This document shows, one piece after another, positions 1 through 9,787 of a stretch of DNA of 64,000 bases. Each line of letters begins with the position of its first letter. Positions within the stretch are counted from its first letter, which is position 1. This stretch comes from an uncultured Saprospiraceae bacterium. Lineage in GTDB: Bacteria; Bacteroidota; Bacteroidia; Chitinophagales; Saprospiraceae. Made by a program: the position numbers and the translations under genes. The stretch lies in NCBI GenBank assembly GCA_937959115.1, contig CALGAW010000022.1, positions 1 to 64,000 of the forward strand, read 5' to 3'. The notes below the pieces were generated by a model. The model worked only from the letters and a program-made list of their open reading frames with translations. It had not been told where the DNA came from and did no database searches.

Positions 1-3000
1 ACCTTACTTTAGTTCTTGAAAATTGTATGTTAGACAATGATGGCAGCTCCAACTATCCAGATTTAGATGGTGACGGATGCCCTGATGGACTTGTAGATGG
101 TATCGCCTGTAATCCAGTAGATACTGATAACGATGGTGTTGATGATTATCTTGAATTAGATAGTGATAATGATGGTTGCGGTGATGCTGTGGAATCTGGA
201 AGTAGTTCAAGTAACCCTAATGTAAATATTGATATTATTGTTAATCCTGGGGTTTCTGTCGATCCATGCGGATTAGTGCTCACAGGGGTTGCGTCAGTCT
301 GCCATACGCCACAAAATGATAGCTGGATAGTCTTCACAGATTCTCTGTTAATGGATATTGTTGGAGTGCAACCAACGTGTTCAAACAATTCTGGTGGCTC
401 AATCGACCTTTCAGTTTCAGGAGGAACAGGAGTCTATACTTACCAATGGAATAACGGCCCAACTTCTCAGGACCAAACAGGTGTAATTGGTGGAACTTAT
501 ATTGTAACAGTAACGGATGAATCTGGTTGTTGGTCTGCAATTGACTCCATCATGCTTAATCAATTTAACTCATTATTGGTGGACGCAACGAGTATAAATA
601 TAAACTGTAATGGTGGGACAGATGGATCTGCAACAGCAAATACAACTGGTGGAACAACGCCATATACCTACACTTGGAACAATGGGAATAGTACTCAAAC
701 AATCACTGGACTAACGCAAGGAGCATATACTGTAACAGTTACAAGCTCCGATGGTTGTTCTGGTACAGCAACGACAACAATTACAGAACCAACAGGTATA
801 ACAATTAATATTACAGGAATCAATACAAGTTGTACAGCTTGTATTGGGACAAATGATGCGAGTATAAACGGTGGTATTCCTCCATACACATACAATTGGT
901 CAAATGGTGCCACGGTTGAAGATTTAACAGGTCTTTGTGCAGGTATTTATACCCTTACGGCAACAGATAGTAATGGCTGTACTCAGACAGGTTTGGTAAA
1001 CATTGCTAGTTCAAATACATTTGGTGTTTCTTCTATTGGTGTTGACAATCATGTTACATGTAATGGTGGTTGCGATGGTGCAGGAACTGTTGCTGCGACA
1101 GGTGGCCAAGTTCCTTATTCTTATCAATGGGGCAATGGTTCCACAACATCTACAGTTACTGGCCTATGTGCGGGTGCTTATCCTGTTACTGTTACAGACT
1201 TAAATGGTTGTAAAGAGGTAACCGGAGTACTAATAACAGAGCCCCCGGCAATCGTAATTAATATTAATCCAAACGGAAACGTAACCTGTAACGGCTTATC
1301 TGATGGAAGCGCTACTGCTACAGCCAATGGTGGTGTTTCGCCTTATACATATCAGTGGGATTCAGGGGAAACAACACCTTCCGCTACAATGTTGGATGCG
1401 GGAATACACATAATAACCGTTACTGATGCCAGTAATTGTACCAGCACCTCAAGTATAACGATAACAGAACCAGACTTACTTTCTGCGACAACAGCAGTAG
1501 ACAACAATGTGAGCTGCAACGGCCTAAGCGATGGAGGTGCCACAGTAACGGCAACAGGTGGAACAATACCCTACGGCTATCAATGGGATTCGGGAGAGGT
1601 CGGCTCCTCTGCCACAATGCTAGATGCAGGCACACACACAGTAACATTAACAGATGCGAATAACTGTACGATAATTGTTACAGTAACGATAACAGAACCA
1701 GACTTACTTTCTGCGACAACAGCAGTAGACAACAATGTCAGTTGCAACGGCCTGAGCGATGGAGGTGCTACAGTAATAGCAACAGGCGGAACAGTCCCCT
1801 ACGGCTATCAATGGGATTCGGGAGAGGTCGGCTCCTCTGCAACCATGCTAGATGCAGGTACACACTCGGTCACAGTCACAGATGCGAATAACTGTACAAC
1901 AATAGCTACAGTAACGATAACAGAACCAGACTTACTTTCTGCGACAACAGCAGTAGATAACAATGTCAGTTGCAACGGCCTAAGCGATGGAGGTGCTACA
2001 GTAACAGCAACTGGCGGAACAATACCCTACGGATATCAATGGGATTCAGGAGAGGTCGGTCCATCCGCCACCATGCTAGATGCAGGCACACACACAGTAA
2101 CAGTAACAGATGCGAATAACTGTACAACAATAGCTACAGTAACGATAACAGAACCAGACTTACTTTCTGCGACAACAGCAGTAGACAATAATGTCAGTTG
2201 CAACGGCTTAAGCGATGGAGGTGCCACAGTAACAGCAACAGGCGGAACAATACCCTACGGATATCAATGGGATTCGGGAGAGGTTGGTTCCTCTGCAACA
2301 ATGCTAGATGCAGGCACACACACAGTCACGGTAACAGATGCGAATAACTGTACAACAATAGTTACAGTAACGATAACTGAACCAGATTTACTTGCTGTGA
2401 TAACAGCAGTAGACAAAGATGTCAGTTGCAACGGCTTAAGCGATGGAGGTGCCACAGTAACAGCAATTGGCGGAACAATACCCTACGGATATCAATGGGA
2501 TTCAGGAGAGGTCGGTCCATCCGCCACCAACCTAGATGCAGGCACACACACAGTAACAGTAACAGATGCGAATAACTGTACAACAATAGTTACAGTAACG
2601 ATAACTGAACCAGACTTACTTTCTGCGACAACAGCAGTAGACAAAGATGTCAGTTGCAATGGCCTAAGCGATGGAGGCGCCACAGTAACCGCAACAGGCG
2701 GAACAATACCCTACGGATATCAATGGGATTCGGGAGAGGCTGGTTCCTCTGCCACCATGCTAGATGCAGGCACACACTCGGTCACAGTAACAGATGCGAA
2801 TAACTGTACAACAATAGTTACAGTAACGATAACAGAACCAGACTTACTTTCTGCGACAACAGCAGTAGACAACAATGTGAGCTGCAACGGCCTAAGCGAT
2901 GGAGGTGCCACAGTAACAGCAACAGGCGGAACAATACCCTACGGATATCAATGGAATAACGGAGAGGTCGGTTCCTCTGCCACCATGCTAGATGCAGGCA

Positions 3001-6000
3001 CACACTCGGTCACAGTAACAGATGCGAATAACTGTACAACAATAGCTACAGTAACGATAACAGAACCAGACTTACTTTCTGCGACAACAGCAGTAGACAA
3101 CAATGTGAGCTGCAATGGCCTAAGCGATGGAGGTGCAACAGTAACAGCCACAGGTGGAACAGTACCCTACGGATATCAATGGGATTCGGGAGAGGTCGGT
3201 TCCTCTGCAACTATGCTAGATGCAGGCACACACACAGTCACCGTCACAGATGCGAATAACTGTACAACAATAACTACAGTAACGATAACAGAACCAGATT
3301 TACTTTCTGCTACAACAGCAGTAGATAGTAATGTGAGCTGCAATGGCCTAAGTGATGGAGGTGCCACAGTAACAGCAACAGGAGGAACGGTCCCCTACGG
3401 CTATCAATGGGATTCGGGAGAGGTCGGTTCCTCTGCAACCGTGCTAGATGCAGGCACACACACAGTCACGGTAACAGATGCGAATAACTGTACAACAATA
3501 GCTACAATAACGATAACAGAACCAGACTTACTTTCTGCTACAACAGCAGTAGACAACAATGTGAGCTGCAATGGCCTAAGCGATGGAGGTGCCACAGTAA
3601 CAGCAACAGGCGGAACAATCCCCTACGGCTATCAATGGGATTCGGGAGAGGTCGGTTCCTCTGCAACCATGCTAGATGCAGGCACACACACAGTCACGGT
3701 CACAGATGCGAATAACTGTACAACAATAGCTACAGTAACGATAACAGAACCAGACTTACTTTCTGCGGCAACAGCAGTCGACAACAATGTCAGTTGCAAC
3801 GGCCTAAGCGATGGAGGTGCCACAGTAACAGCAACAGGTGGAACGGTCCCATACGGCTATCAATGGGATTCGGGAGAGGTCGGTTCCTCTGCAACAATGC
3901 TAGATGCAGGCACACACTCAGTAACAGTTACGGATGCGAATGGCTGCGTTACCATAGAAACGATATTAATTACAGAACCTGCAGCACTTTCCGCTACAGC
4001 GGTTGTAAACAATAATATAAGCTGTAATGGATTAAGTGATGGTAGTGCAACTGTATCAGCGATGGGCGGAACAATACCCTACGGATATCAATGGGATTCG
4101 GGCCATAACGGTCAATCTGCCACCAACCTAGATGCTGGAACACATAGTGTAACTGTAACAGATGCCAATAACTGCGCAACAGTAACCTCAGTATTAATTA
4201 CAGAACCTGCAGTACTTTCCGCTACAGCGGTTGTAAACAATAATGTAAGTTGTAATGGATTAAGTGATGGTAGTGCAACGGTTAGTGCAACAGGTGGAAC
4301 AATACCCTACGGATATCAATGGGATTCGGGCCATAACGGTCAATCTGCCACCAACCTAAATGTTGGAAATCATAGTGTTACAGTTACAGACGCCAATAAT
4401 TGTACTGCAATAGTTACAGTAACCATTACCGAACCAACGACGCTTCTATTGTCAACAACACTAGTAGCCAACGTCAGCTGCAATGGCTTGAGCGATGGTA
4501 GTGCAACTGCTATTCCTGCAGGGGGAACAACGCCATACACTTTCCTATGGGACAATAGTGAAATCTCTTCTACAGCAATTAACTTATCAGCAGGAACACA
4601 TAGTGTAACCGTGACAGATGCGAATGGTTGCTCAAATACCGCATCAATAAATGTTACAGAGCCAACTGTCTTATCTTCAGCAACAATTCTACTAGGAAAT
4701 GTCAGCTGTAATGGGTTGAGCGATGGTAGTGCAACGGTAGTTGCCACAGGAGGAACGCCTCCATATAATCATCTATGGGACACCGGTACAACAGGAACAA
4801 CCGCGAACAACTTAAACGCTGGTATACACAATGTAACGACTACTGATGTGAACAATTGTACAACTGTCAGCTCAGTAACAATTAGTCAACCACCACCTCT
4901 ACTAATAAGCACTGCAATTGCGATCAATGTCAGCTGTAATGGCTTGAGTGATGGTAGTTCAACCGCTACTGGCGCTGGAGGAACAAACCCTTATGTTTAT
5001 CAATGGGATTCGGGTCATATCGGTCCATCCGCCACCAACCTAGATGCTGGTATCCATACCGTTGTGGTAACTGATGCCAACGGTTGTACTGCAACTGGAA
5101 CAACGATAATTACCGAACCGTCAATTCTAACTGCTACAACTAGTTCAAACAATGTAAGTTGTAATAGCTTAAGTGATGGTAATGCAACAATTACTGCTGC
5201 TGGCGGAACAGGACCATATTCTTATATTTGGAGTACAGGACAAACAGGAAACCTTCTAGTAAATGTCTCAGCGGGCAATTATGGCTATACGGTAACCGAT
5301 AGTAATGGTTGTACGAATATGAATAATGTAACAATCACAGAACCAACCGTACTTTCTTTAACTGTATCTGGTGGGAATGTGTCTTGTTTTGGCGGAAACG
5401 ACGGGCAAGCAGTTGCCTTCCCTGCAGGAGGAACACCTCCTTACAGTTATGCATGGAGTAATGGAGAAACAACGCCAACAGCAATTTCTTACACAGCAGG
5501 AAACCATACCCTGGTTATAACGGATGCGAATGGATGCATGGAAACGACCAGTTTCACTATTGGTACACCAACAGCCTTGCAGCTAGTGAGCAGCACCGGA
5601 ACACCAGTGTCTTGTTATGGAGGAAACGATGGCGATGCTTCTATTATAGTAACAGGCGGAACACCACCATACAGTTACAATTGGTCTGATGGTCAAGTCA
5701 CGAACCCTGCAGTTGGTTTAGCTGCTGGAACCTACACTGTGACTGTCTCTGATGCCAATAGCTGTTCATTCTTTATCAATATTACGGTTACAGAGCCCAC
5801 CACACCAATTGATCCAATTATAAGTAGTACAGATGTCAGCTGCTTTGGCTTGGCTGATGGTACGGTGACGGCTTCTCCGACAGGAGGTACGCCTGGATAC
5901 ACATACGTGTGGAATAATGGAGCGACAACTCCTAGTCTGCTTAGCGTGATCACAGGAAGTTACACAGTAACGGTGACAGATCAAAATGGCTGTAAAGCAA

Positions 6001-6812
6001 TTGCTTCGGCATTCGTAGACAGTCCGACAATGGTAGTTGCTCAAACACAAATAGAAGATGCAACCTGTGACGGGTATAATGATGGCAGTCTTTCTGTTGT
6101 TAATCCTAGTGGAGGAATGGCGCCATACCTGTATGCTATTAATGGAGGTCCATTTGGAGTTGATAGTTTGTTTTCTGGAGTCGAAGCTGGCACCTATACG
6201 ATTACGGTGCAGGATGCTGATGGGTGTGATTTTGAGTTAAATAATCTAATTGTTGAAGATAATCCTCCAATACTAATTGATATTGCACAGGCGCCATCTT
6301 TCGAGATATTACTAGGAGACAGTATACAATTGATTCCTACAATTTCACCAATAATTCCTTATACCTATGATTGGTCGCCTACTCAATGGCTAAGTTGTAC
6401 TGATTGTGAAATGCCATGGGCTGCTCCACTTGAAACAACTACCTACACGTTATTGGTAACGGATACACTTGATGGGTGTACAGCTGAAGAACCAGTTACT
6501 GTTGTCGTTGATAAGCAGCGTAATGTTTATATACCAAATGTTTTTACACCGAATGGAGATGGTGTAAACGATGCTTTCTATGTGTTTGGCGGTCTTGGTG
6601 TTACAAACATAAAGGTGATGAAATTGTATGATCGATGGGGTGAAACGGTATTTGAAGGCTTAAACCTTCCTCCTAGTGATCCATCATATGGCTGGGACGG
6701 CCGATTCAAGGACCAACAGATGAACTCTGCAGTATTTGTGTATTACGTCGAAGTAGAATTCATTGATGGTGAAGTCATTTCATATAAAGGAGATTTCACG
6801 ATTGTTCGATAG
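1..6812 (+). CDS. Giant SprB-repeat surface adhesin, type IX secreted (5' partial)
   Basis: The reading frame is open to the left edge (codons run from base 3), so the true start and signal peptide lie outside the window. The visible 2.27 kb-residue part opens with calcium-binding thrombospondin-3-like loops (DLDGDGCPDG, DTDNDGVDDY, DSDNDGCGDA), followed by about 26 SprB-type repeats of roughly 75 residues, each with a Cys in V-S-C-N-G and a second Cys near D-A-N-N-C. The last ~95 residues match the gliding-motility-associated / T9SS type B sorting domain (IPNVFTPNGDGVND, LYDRWGETVFEG, GWDGRF, VYYVEV). Known of the family: such proteins are exported by the type IX system and act as mobile adhesins or large surface filaments. 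The repeat count and exact function are inference. No PorP/SprF-like partner gene follows; the next gene is hppA. Middle repeats are nearly identical, unlike the diverged flanking ones. Confidence 0.93.
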   Translation, partial: LTLVLENCMLDNDGSSNYPDLDGDGCPDGLVDGIACNPVDTDNDGVDDYLELDSDNDGCGDAVESGSSSSNPNVNIDIIVNPGVSVDPCGLVLTGVASVCHTPQNDSWIVFTDSLLMDIVGVQPTCSNNSGGSIDLSVSGGTGVYTYQWNNGPTSQDQTGVIGGTYIVTVTDESGCWSAIDSIMLNQFNSLLVDATSININCNGGTDGSATANTTGGTTPYTYTWNNGNSTQTITGLTQGAYTVTVTSSDGCSGTATTTITEPTGITINITGINTSCTACIGTNDASINGGIPPYTYNWSNGATVEDLTGLCAGIYTLTATDSNGCTQTGLVNIASSNTFGVSSIGVDNHVTCNGGCDGAGTVAATGGQVPYSYQWGNGSTTSTVTGLCAGAYPVTVTDLNGCKEVTGVLITEPPAIVININPNGNVTCNGLSDGSATATANGGVSPYTYQWDSGETTPSATMLDAGIHIITVTDASNCTSTSSITITEPDLLSATTAVDNNVSCNGLSDGGATVTATGGTIPYGYQWDSGEVGSSATMLDAGTHTVTLTDANNCTIIVTVTITEPDLLSATTAVDNNVSCNGLSDGGATVIATGGTVPYGYQWDSGEVGSSATMLDAGTHSVTVTDANNCTTIATVTITEPDLLSATTAVDNNVSCNGLSDGGATVTATGGTIPYGYQWDSGEVGPSATMLDAGTHTVTVTDANNCTTIATVTITEPDLLSATTAVDNNVSCNGLSDGGATVTATGGTIPYGYQWDSGEVGSSATMLDAGTHTVTVTDANNCTTIVTVTITEPDLLAVITAVDKDVSCNGLSDGGATVTAIGGTIPYGYQWDSGEVGPSATNLDAGTHTVTVTDANNCTTIVTVTITEPDLLSATTAVDKDVSCNGLSDGGATVTATGGTIPYGYQWDSGEAGSSATMLDAGTHSVTVTDANNCTTIVTVTITEPDLLSATTAVDNNVSCNGLSDGGATVTATGGTIPYGYQWNNGEVGSSATMLDAGTHSVTVTDANNCTTIATVTITEPDLLSATTAVDNNVSCNGLSDGGATVTATGGTVPYGYQWDSGEVGSSATMLDAGTHTVTVTDANNCTTITTVTITEPDLLSATTAVDSNVSCNGLSDGGATVTATGGTVPYGYQWDSGEVGSSATVLDAGTHTVTVTDANNCTTIATITITEPDLLSATTAVDNNVSCNGLSDGGATVTATGGTIPYGYQWDSGEVGSSATMLDAGTHTVTVTDANNCTTIATVTITEPDLLSAATAVDNNVSCNGLSDGGATVTATGGTVPYGYQWDSGEVGSSATMLDAGTHSVTVTDANGCVTIETILITEPAALSATAVVNNNISCNGLSDGSATVSAMGGTIPYGYQWDSGHNGQSATNLDAGTHSVTVTDANNCATVTSVLITEPAVLSATAVVNNNVSCNGLSDGSATVSATGGTIPYGYQWDSGHNGQSATNLNVGNHSVTVTDANNCTAIVTVTITEPTTLLLSTTLVANVSCNGLSDGSATAIPAGGTTPYTFLWDNSEISSTAINLSAGTHSVTVTDANGCSNTASINVTEPTVLSSATILLGNVSCNGLSDGSATVVATGGTPPYNHLWDTGTTGTTANNLNAGIHNVTTTDVNNCTTVSSVTISQPPPLLISTAIAINVSCNGLSDGSSTATGAGGTNPYVYQWDSGHIGPSATNLDAGIHTVVVTDANGCTATGTTIITEPSILTATTSSNNVSCNSLSDGNATITAAGGTGPYSYIWSTGQTGNLLVNVSAGNYGYTVTDSNGCTNMNNVTITEPTVLSLTVSGGNVSCFGGNDGQAVAFPAGGTPPYSYAWSNGETTPTAISYTAGNHTLVITDANGCMETTSFTIGTPTALQLVSSTGTPVSCYGGNDGDASIIVTGGTPPYSYNWSDGQVTNPAVGLAAGTYTVTVSDANSCSFFINITVTEPTTPIDPIISSTDVSCFGLADGTVTASPTGGTPGYTYVWNNGATTPSLLSVITGSYTVTVTDQNGCKAIASAFVDSPTMVVAQTQIEDATCDGYNDGSLSVVNPSGGMAPYLYAINGGPFGVDSLFSGVEAGTYTITVQDADGCDFELNNLIVEDNPPILIDIAQAPSFEILLGDSIQLIPTISPIIPYTYDWSPTQWLSCTDCEMPWAAPLETTTYTLLVTDTLDGCTAEEPVTVVVDKQRNVYIPNVFTPNGDGVNDAFYVFGGLGVTNIKVMKLYDRWGETVFEGLNLPPSDPSYGWDGRFKDQQMNSAVFVYYVEVEFIDGEVISYKGDFTIVR
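1281..5153 (+). repeat. 17-unit, 228-bp in-frame tandem repeat array
   Basis: Units begin at the V-S/T-C-N-G codons at 1281, 1509, 1737, 1965 and so on every 228 bases to 4929; the next unit begins at 5154, one codon early. The eleven units from 1509 to 4016 are almost identical at DNA level, while units before and after diverge. Each unit encodes one 76-residue SprB repeat. Variants are shared between particular units (AVDKD ends units beginning at 2193 and 2421; GPSAT occurs in those at 1965 and 2421), which is what repeated duplication or gene conversion would leave. Confidence 0.95.
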
Positions 6813-6831
6813 AAAAGAATTATTCAAAATG

Positions 6832-6868
6832 AAAGCACTTCGTTTTATAATGAAGTGCTTTTATTTTG
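6832..6868 (+). terminator. Intrinsic terminator after the adhesin gene
   Basis: A perfect 10-bp stem, AAAGCACTTC pairing with GAAGTGCTTT around a 10-base loop, is followed by T-rich sequence. It starts 20 bases after the adhesin stop codon. Confidence 0.85.
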
Positions 6869-6961
6869 TTTAAACAATTGATATAATGCTGTTTTAACGC
6901 TTTCTAAACAAGTATATTATCATTAATAATTGAACATTAAACATTAATCATTATTAAGTTA

Positions 6962-6992
6962 TTGGATAAACAGGAATAAAAAATTATCTTTG
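6962..6992 (+). promoter_or_regulatory. Bacteroidota-type promoter for hppA
   Basis: TTG at 6962-6964 and TATCTTTG at 6985-6992 are separated by 20 bases, matching the TTG/TTTG-N19-21-TAnnTTTG pattern. The hppA start codon is 40 bases downstream. Confidence 0.7.
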
Positions 6993-7032
6993 CCCTCCGA
7001 TTTTAAAACACACGATAAAAAAACTAAACACT

Positions 7033-9291
7033 ATGGGTTCATTGATTTATACTCTGCCTCTATTTGGAGTGATCGCCTTAATCTATATGGTCTATCTTAC
7101 AAAATGGGTAAATGCACAAGATGCTGGAGATGAGAAAATGCAAGACTTAGCCAAAAGTATCCACGAAGGAGCATTAGCTTTCCTAAAAGCAGAATACCGT
7201 GTTCTAGCAATATTCGTAGTTGCAGCAGTGATTGCCCTACTCGGAGTTGCCTTTAAAGTAGATTCTACACCTTATGTTATTGTAGTGGCATTCGTGATTG
7301 GCGCTTTCTTCTCTGCCGTCGCTGGTAATCTAGGTATGCGAATCGCAACTGCTGCCAATGTTAGAACAACACAAGCGGCAAGAACTTCCCTACCCGCAGC
7401 TTTAAATGTTTCTTTTAAAGGTGGTACAGTTCTAGGTCTTGGAGTTGCTGGATTAGCAGTATTAGGATTGAGTACATTGTTTATCATTCTACACGGCATG
7501 TTTATGACCACTGGCAATTTTTATGGAGACATGACCAAAGTATTGGAAGCATTAGCTGGGTTCTCACTTGGTGCAGAATCTATTGCCTTGTTTGCACGTG
7601 TTGGTGGAGGAATTTATACAAAAGCAGCAGATGTAGGAGCTGACCTTGTAGGAAAAGTAGAAGCAGGTATCCCTGAAGACGATCCTCGTAACCCTGCTAC
7701 AATTGCAGACAACGTTGGAGATAATGTAGGAGATGTAGCTGGTATGGGAGCCGACCTTTTTGGTTCTTATGTTGCTACCGTTCTTGCTGCAATGGTGCTT
7801 GGTAACTATGTCATAAATGATACAGCAACCTATACCAAAACAGCCTTTGTTGATGATTTCGGAAATATGGGACCAATTTTACTTCCGATGTTCATCGCTG
7901 GACTTGGAATTATCTTCTCCATCATTGGAACCTTATTCGTAAAGATCAAGGATAACAATGCAAAAGAAACGGAAGTACAACGCGCACTAAATATTGGTAA
8001 CTGGTCTTCAATGTTGTTAACCTTGGTCGGTTCGTTCTTGGCGATTCAGTTGCTTTTACCAGAAACGCTTTACATGGAGTTCTTTGGTGAAAAAGAATAC
8101 CGAGCAATTTCTAAAATGAACATTTTCTACACGGTATTGGTGGGACTTGGAGTAGGTGGATTGATCTCCTACCTGACGGAATACTACACTGGTCTTGGTA
8201 AAAAACCAGTTGTTGATATCGTGCAAAAATCAAGCACAGGAGCTGGAACAAACATCATAGCAGGATTAGCTGTTGGTATGAAATCTACTTTTGGAGCAGT
8301 TATTTTATTTGCTGCTGCCATCTGGGCTTCTTACGAATTGGCTGGATTTTACGGGGTAGCGATTGCTGCTTCTGGTATGATGGCTACTACAGCAATGCAG
8401 TTAGCGATTGATGCTTTCGGACCGATTGCAGATAATGCCGGAGGAATTGCAGAAATGAGTGAATTGCCAAGCGAAGTAAGAGAACGAACAGATATCCTTG
8501 ATTCAGTAGGAAACACAACTGCAGCTATTGGTAAAGGGTTTGCCATCGCTTCTGCTGCGTTGACAGCACTTGCACTGTTTGCAGCTTATGTGACCTTCAC
8601 AGGTATTGATGGTATTAATATTTATAAAGCAAACGTTCTTGCTGCCTTGTTTATTGGCGGTATGGTTCCTGTTGTTTTCTCTGCGTTGGCAATGGAAGCA
8701 GTTGGAAAAGCAGCGATGGAAATGGTAAAAGAGGTAAGACGTCAGTTCAAAGAAATTCCTGGTATCATGGAAGGAACTGGAAAACCAGAATACGACAAAT
8801 GTGTGGCGATTTCTACAGAAGCCGCTCTTCGTGAGATGGTTCTTCCTGGTGCACTGACTATTATTCCGCCTATTCTAATTGGATTTTTGATGGGTGCTGA
8901 ACCTCTTGGTGGATACATGGCAGGTGTTTGTGTATCTGGTGTGATGTGGGCTATCTTTCAAAACAACGCAGGTGGTGCATGGGACAACGCTAAAAAATCC
9001 TTCGAGGCTGGTATCGAAATTGATGGTAAAATGACATATAAAGGCTCTGAGGCACACAAAGCTGCCGTTACTGGGGATACAGTCGGTGATCCATTTAAAG
9101 ATACATCAGGACCTTCTATGAACATTTTAATCAAGTTGACGTGTTTGATTGGACTTGTAATTGCTCCAATTCTAGGAGAAAGGGAAGGAAACAGTCACGG
9201 TAGTATTGATGTTCCAGGAATTGAGCAATCAATTTCAATGGATCATTCTACAACTGAAAAACAAAGTGAGTTTATCATTAAAGAATTGTAG
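7033..9291 (+). CDS. hppA: Membrane-bound ion-translocating pyrophosphatase (K+-dependent type)
   Basis: This 752-residue multi-helix protein couples hydrolysis of inorganic pyrophosphate to H+ or Na+ export across the cytoplasmic membrane. The acidic substrate site is visible at about residues 215-245 (DDPRNPATIADNVGDNVGD, then GMGADLFGSY), and the conserved C-terminal GDTVGDPFKDTSGPS follows near residue 680. Length is typical of the family. In GNTTAAIGKG the residue that is Lys in K+-independent enzymes is Ala, so by the known rule this is a K+-dependent enzyme; whether it pumps H+ or Na+ cannot be decided by eye. It stands alone, between its own promoter (6962-6992) and a terminator (9318-9346). 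Confidence 0.96.
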   Translation: MGSLIYTLPLFGVIALIYMVYLTKWVNAQDAGDEKMQDLAKSIHEGALAFLKAEYRVLAIFVVAAVIALLGVAFKVDSTPYVIVVAFVIGAFFSAVAGNLGMRIATAANVRTTQAARTSLPAALNVSFKGGTVLGLGVAGLAVLGLSTLFIILHGMFMTTGNFYGDMTKVLEALAGFSLGAESIALFARVGGGIYTKAADVGADLVGKVEAGIPEDDPRNPATIADNVGDNVGDVAGMGADLFGSYVATVLAAMVLGNYVINDTATYTKTAFVDDFGNMGPILLPMFIAGLGIIFSIIGTLFVKIKDNNAKETEVQRALNIGNWSSMLLTLVGSFLAIQLLLPETLYMEFFGEKEYRAISKMNIFYTVLVGLGVGGLISYLTEYYTGLGKKPVVDIVQKSSTGAGTNIIAGLAVGMKSTFGAVILFAAAIWASYELAGFYGVAIAASGMMATTAMQLAIDAFGPIADNAGGIAEMSELPSEVRERTDILDSVGNTTAAIGKGFAIASAALTALALFAAYVTFTGIDGINIYKANVLAALFIGGMVPVVFSALAMEAVGKAAMEMVKEVRRQFKEIPGIMEGTGKPEYDKCVAISTEAALREMVLPGALTIIPPILIGFLMGAEPLGGYMAGVCVSGVMWAIFQNNAGGAWDNAKKSFEAGIEIDGKMTYKGSEAHKAAVTGDTVGDPFKDTSGPSMNILIKLTCLIGLVIAPILGEREGNSHGSIDVPGIEQSISMDHSTTEKQSEFIIKEL

Positions 9292-9317
9292 TAAGTTTTT
9301 CTTACTTTAGCTTATAT

Positions 9318-9346
9318 AGGCTGCTTCCGAAGGAAGTGGCCTTTTT
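9318..9346 (+). terminator. Intrinsic terminator of hppA
   Basis: AGGC-tg-CTTCC pairs with GGAAG-tg-GCCT around a GAA loop, followed directly by TTTTTATTT. It lies 27 bases after the hppA stop. Confidence 0.9.
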
Positions 9347-9448
9347 ATTTGTTATAGAAGCTTTCTTCTTTAGGTCTCAAAGACCTCCTAGGCTTGTAAA
9401 TAACTTAGTATCTTCAATTGATGTAAAGACTTGGACCTATTATACTAT

Positions 9449-9605
9449 AAAAAAGAAGCGTATTACAAGTTAATGCAATACGCTCAATCTCCATTATTAA
9501 ACCCAAAACCTATTGTCCTGTAAAGGTGCCCAAACCTTGAATAACAGGACGGTTTTTAACACTATGAAAACACTTTTAATTATTGTCTTTCAATAGGTTT
9601 AACGG
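9449..9605 (-). ncRNA. Candidate structured RNA with its own terminator
   Basis: Read on the minus strand, a 10-base arm AAACCTATTG (9600-9591) is followed by a nested hairpin (GTCCTGT 9550-9544 with ACAGGAC 9521-9515; inner AAGGT/ACCTT), then CAATAGGTTT (9515-9506), which pairs with the first arm. A separate 8-bp hairpin (AGCGTATT at 9484-9477 with AATACGCT at 9464-9457) is followed by TCTTTTTT, an intrinsic terminator shape. No minus-strand gene lies just downstream (hppA is on the plus strand), so the terminator would end an independent short transcript. I could not find a clear minus-strand promoter and do not recognise a known RNA family. The 5' end is a guess. Confidence 0.35.
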
Positions 9606-9779
9606 TCTATTATTTTAAATGTTACATAATTGGAAAACTTTTTTTAAATATATTTTTACTAAAAGCGGAGGCCATAAATTACACAACGGATTCTTGCCAG
9701 CAATTGCCAAACGATACTTAATAGAAGAGCGGTTATTACTTTAATCCTGTTTGACCATGATTACACAACTGAAATTTCG

Positions 9780-9787
9780 TAATTTTG
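9780..9787 (+). promoter_or_regulatory. -7 element of icmF; decides the start codon
   Basis: TAATTTTG fits TAnnTTTG exactly. An in-frame TTG at 9785 lies inside this element, so translation should begin at ATG 9803, 16 bases downstream. The -33 element is not clear (a TTTG at 9750-9753 is 26 bases away). Confidence 0.55.

Noticed and set aside
1352-3823. A ladder of ~63-residue antisense open frames every 228 bases
   Set aside because: They are the reverse strand of the in-frame 228-bp repeat (a multiple of three), so one stop-free antisense window is copied with each unit. Their Val/Thr/Ser-rich content is only the complement of the repeat.
1281-5153. CRISPR-like direct repeats
   Set aside because: The period is 228 bases with no unique spacers, and the array lies inside a coding frame.
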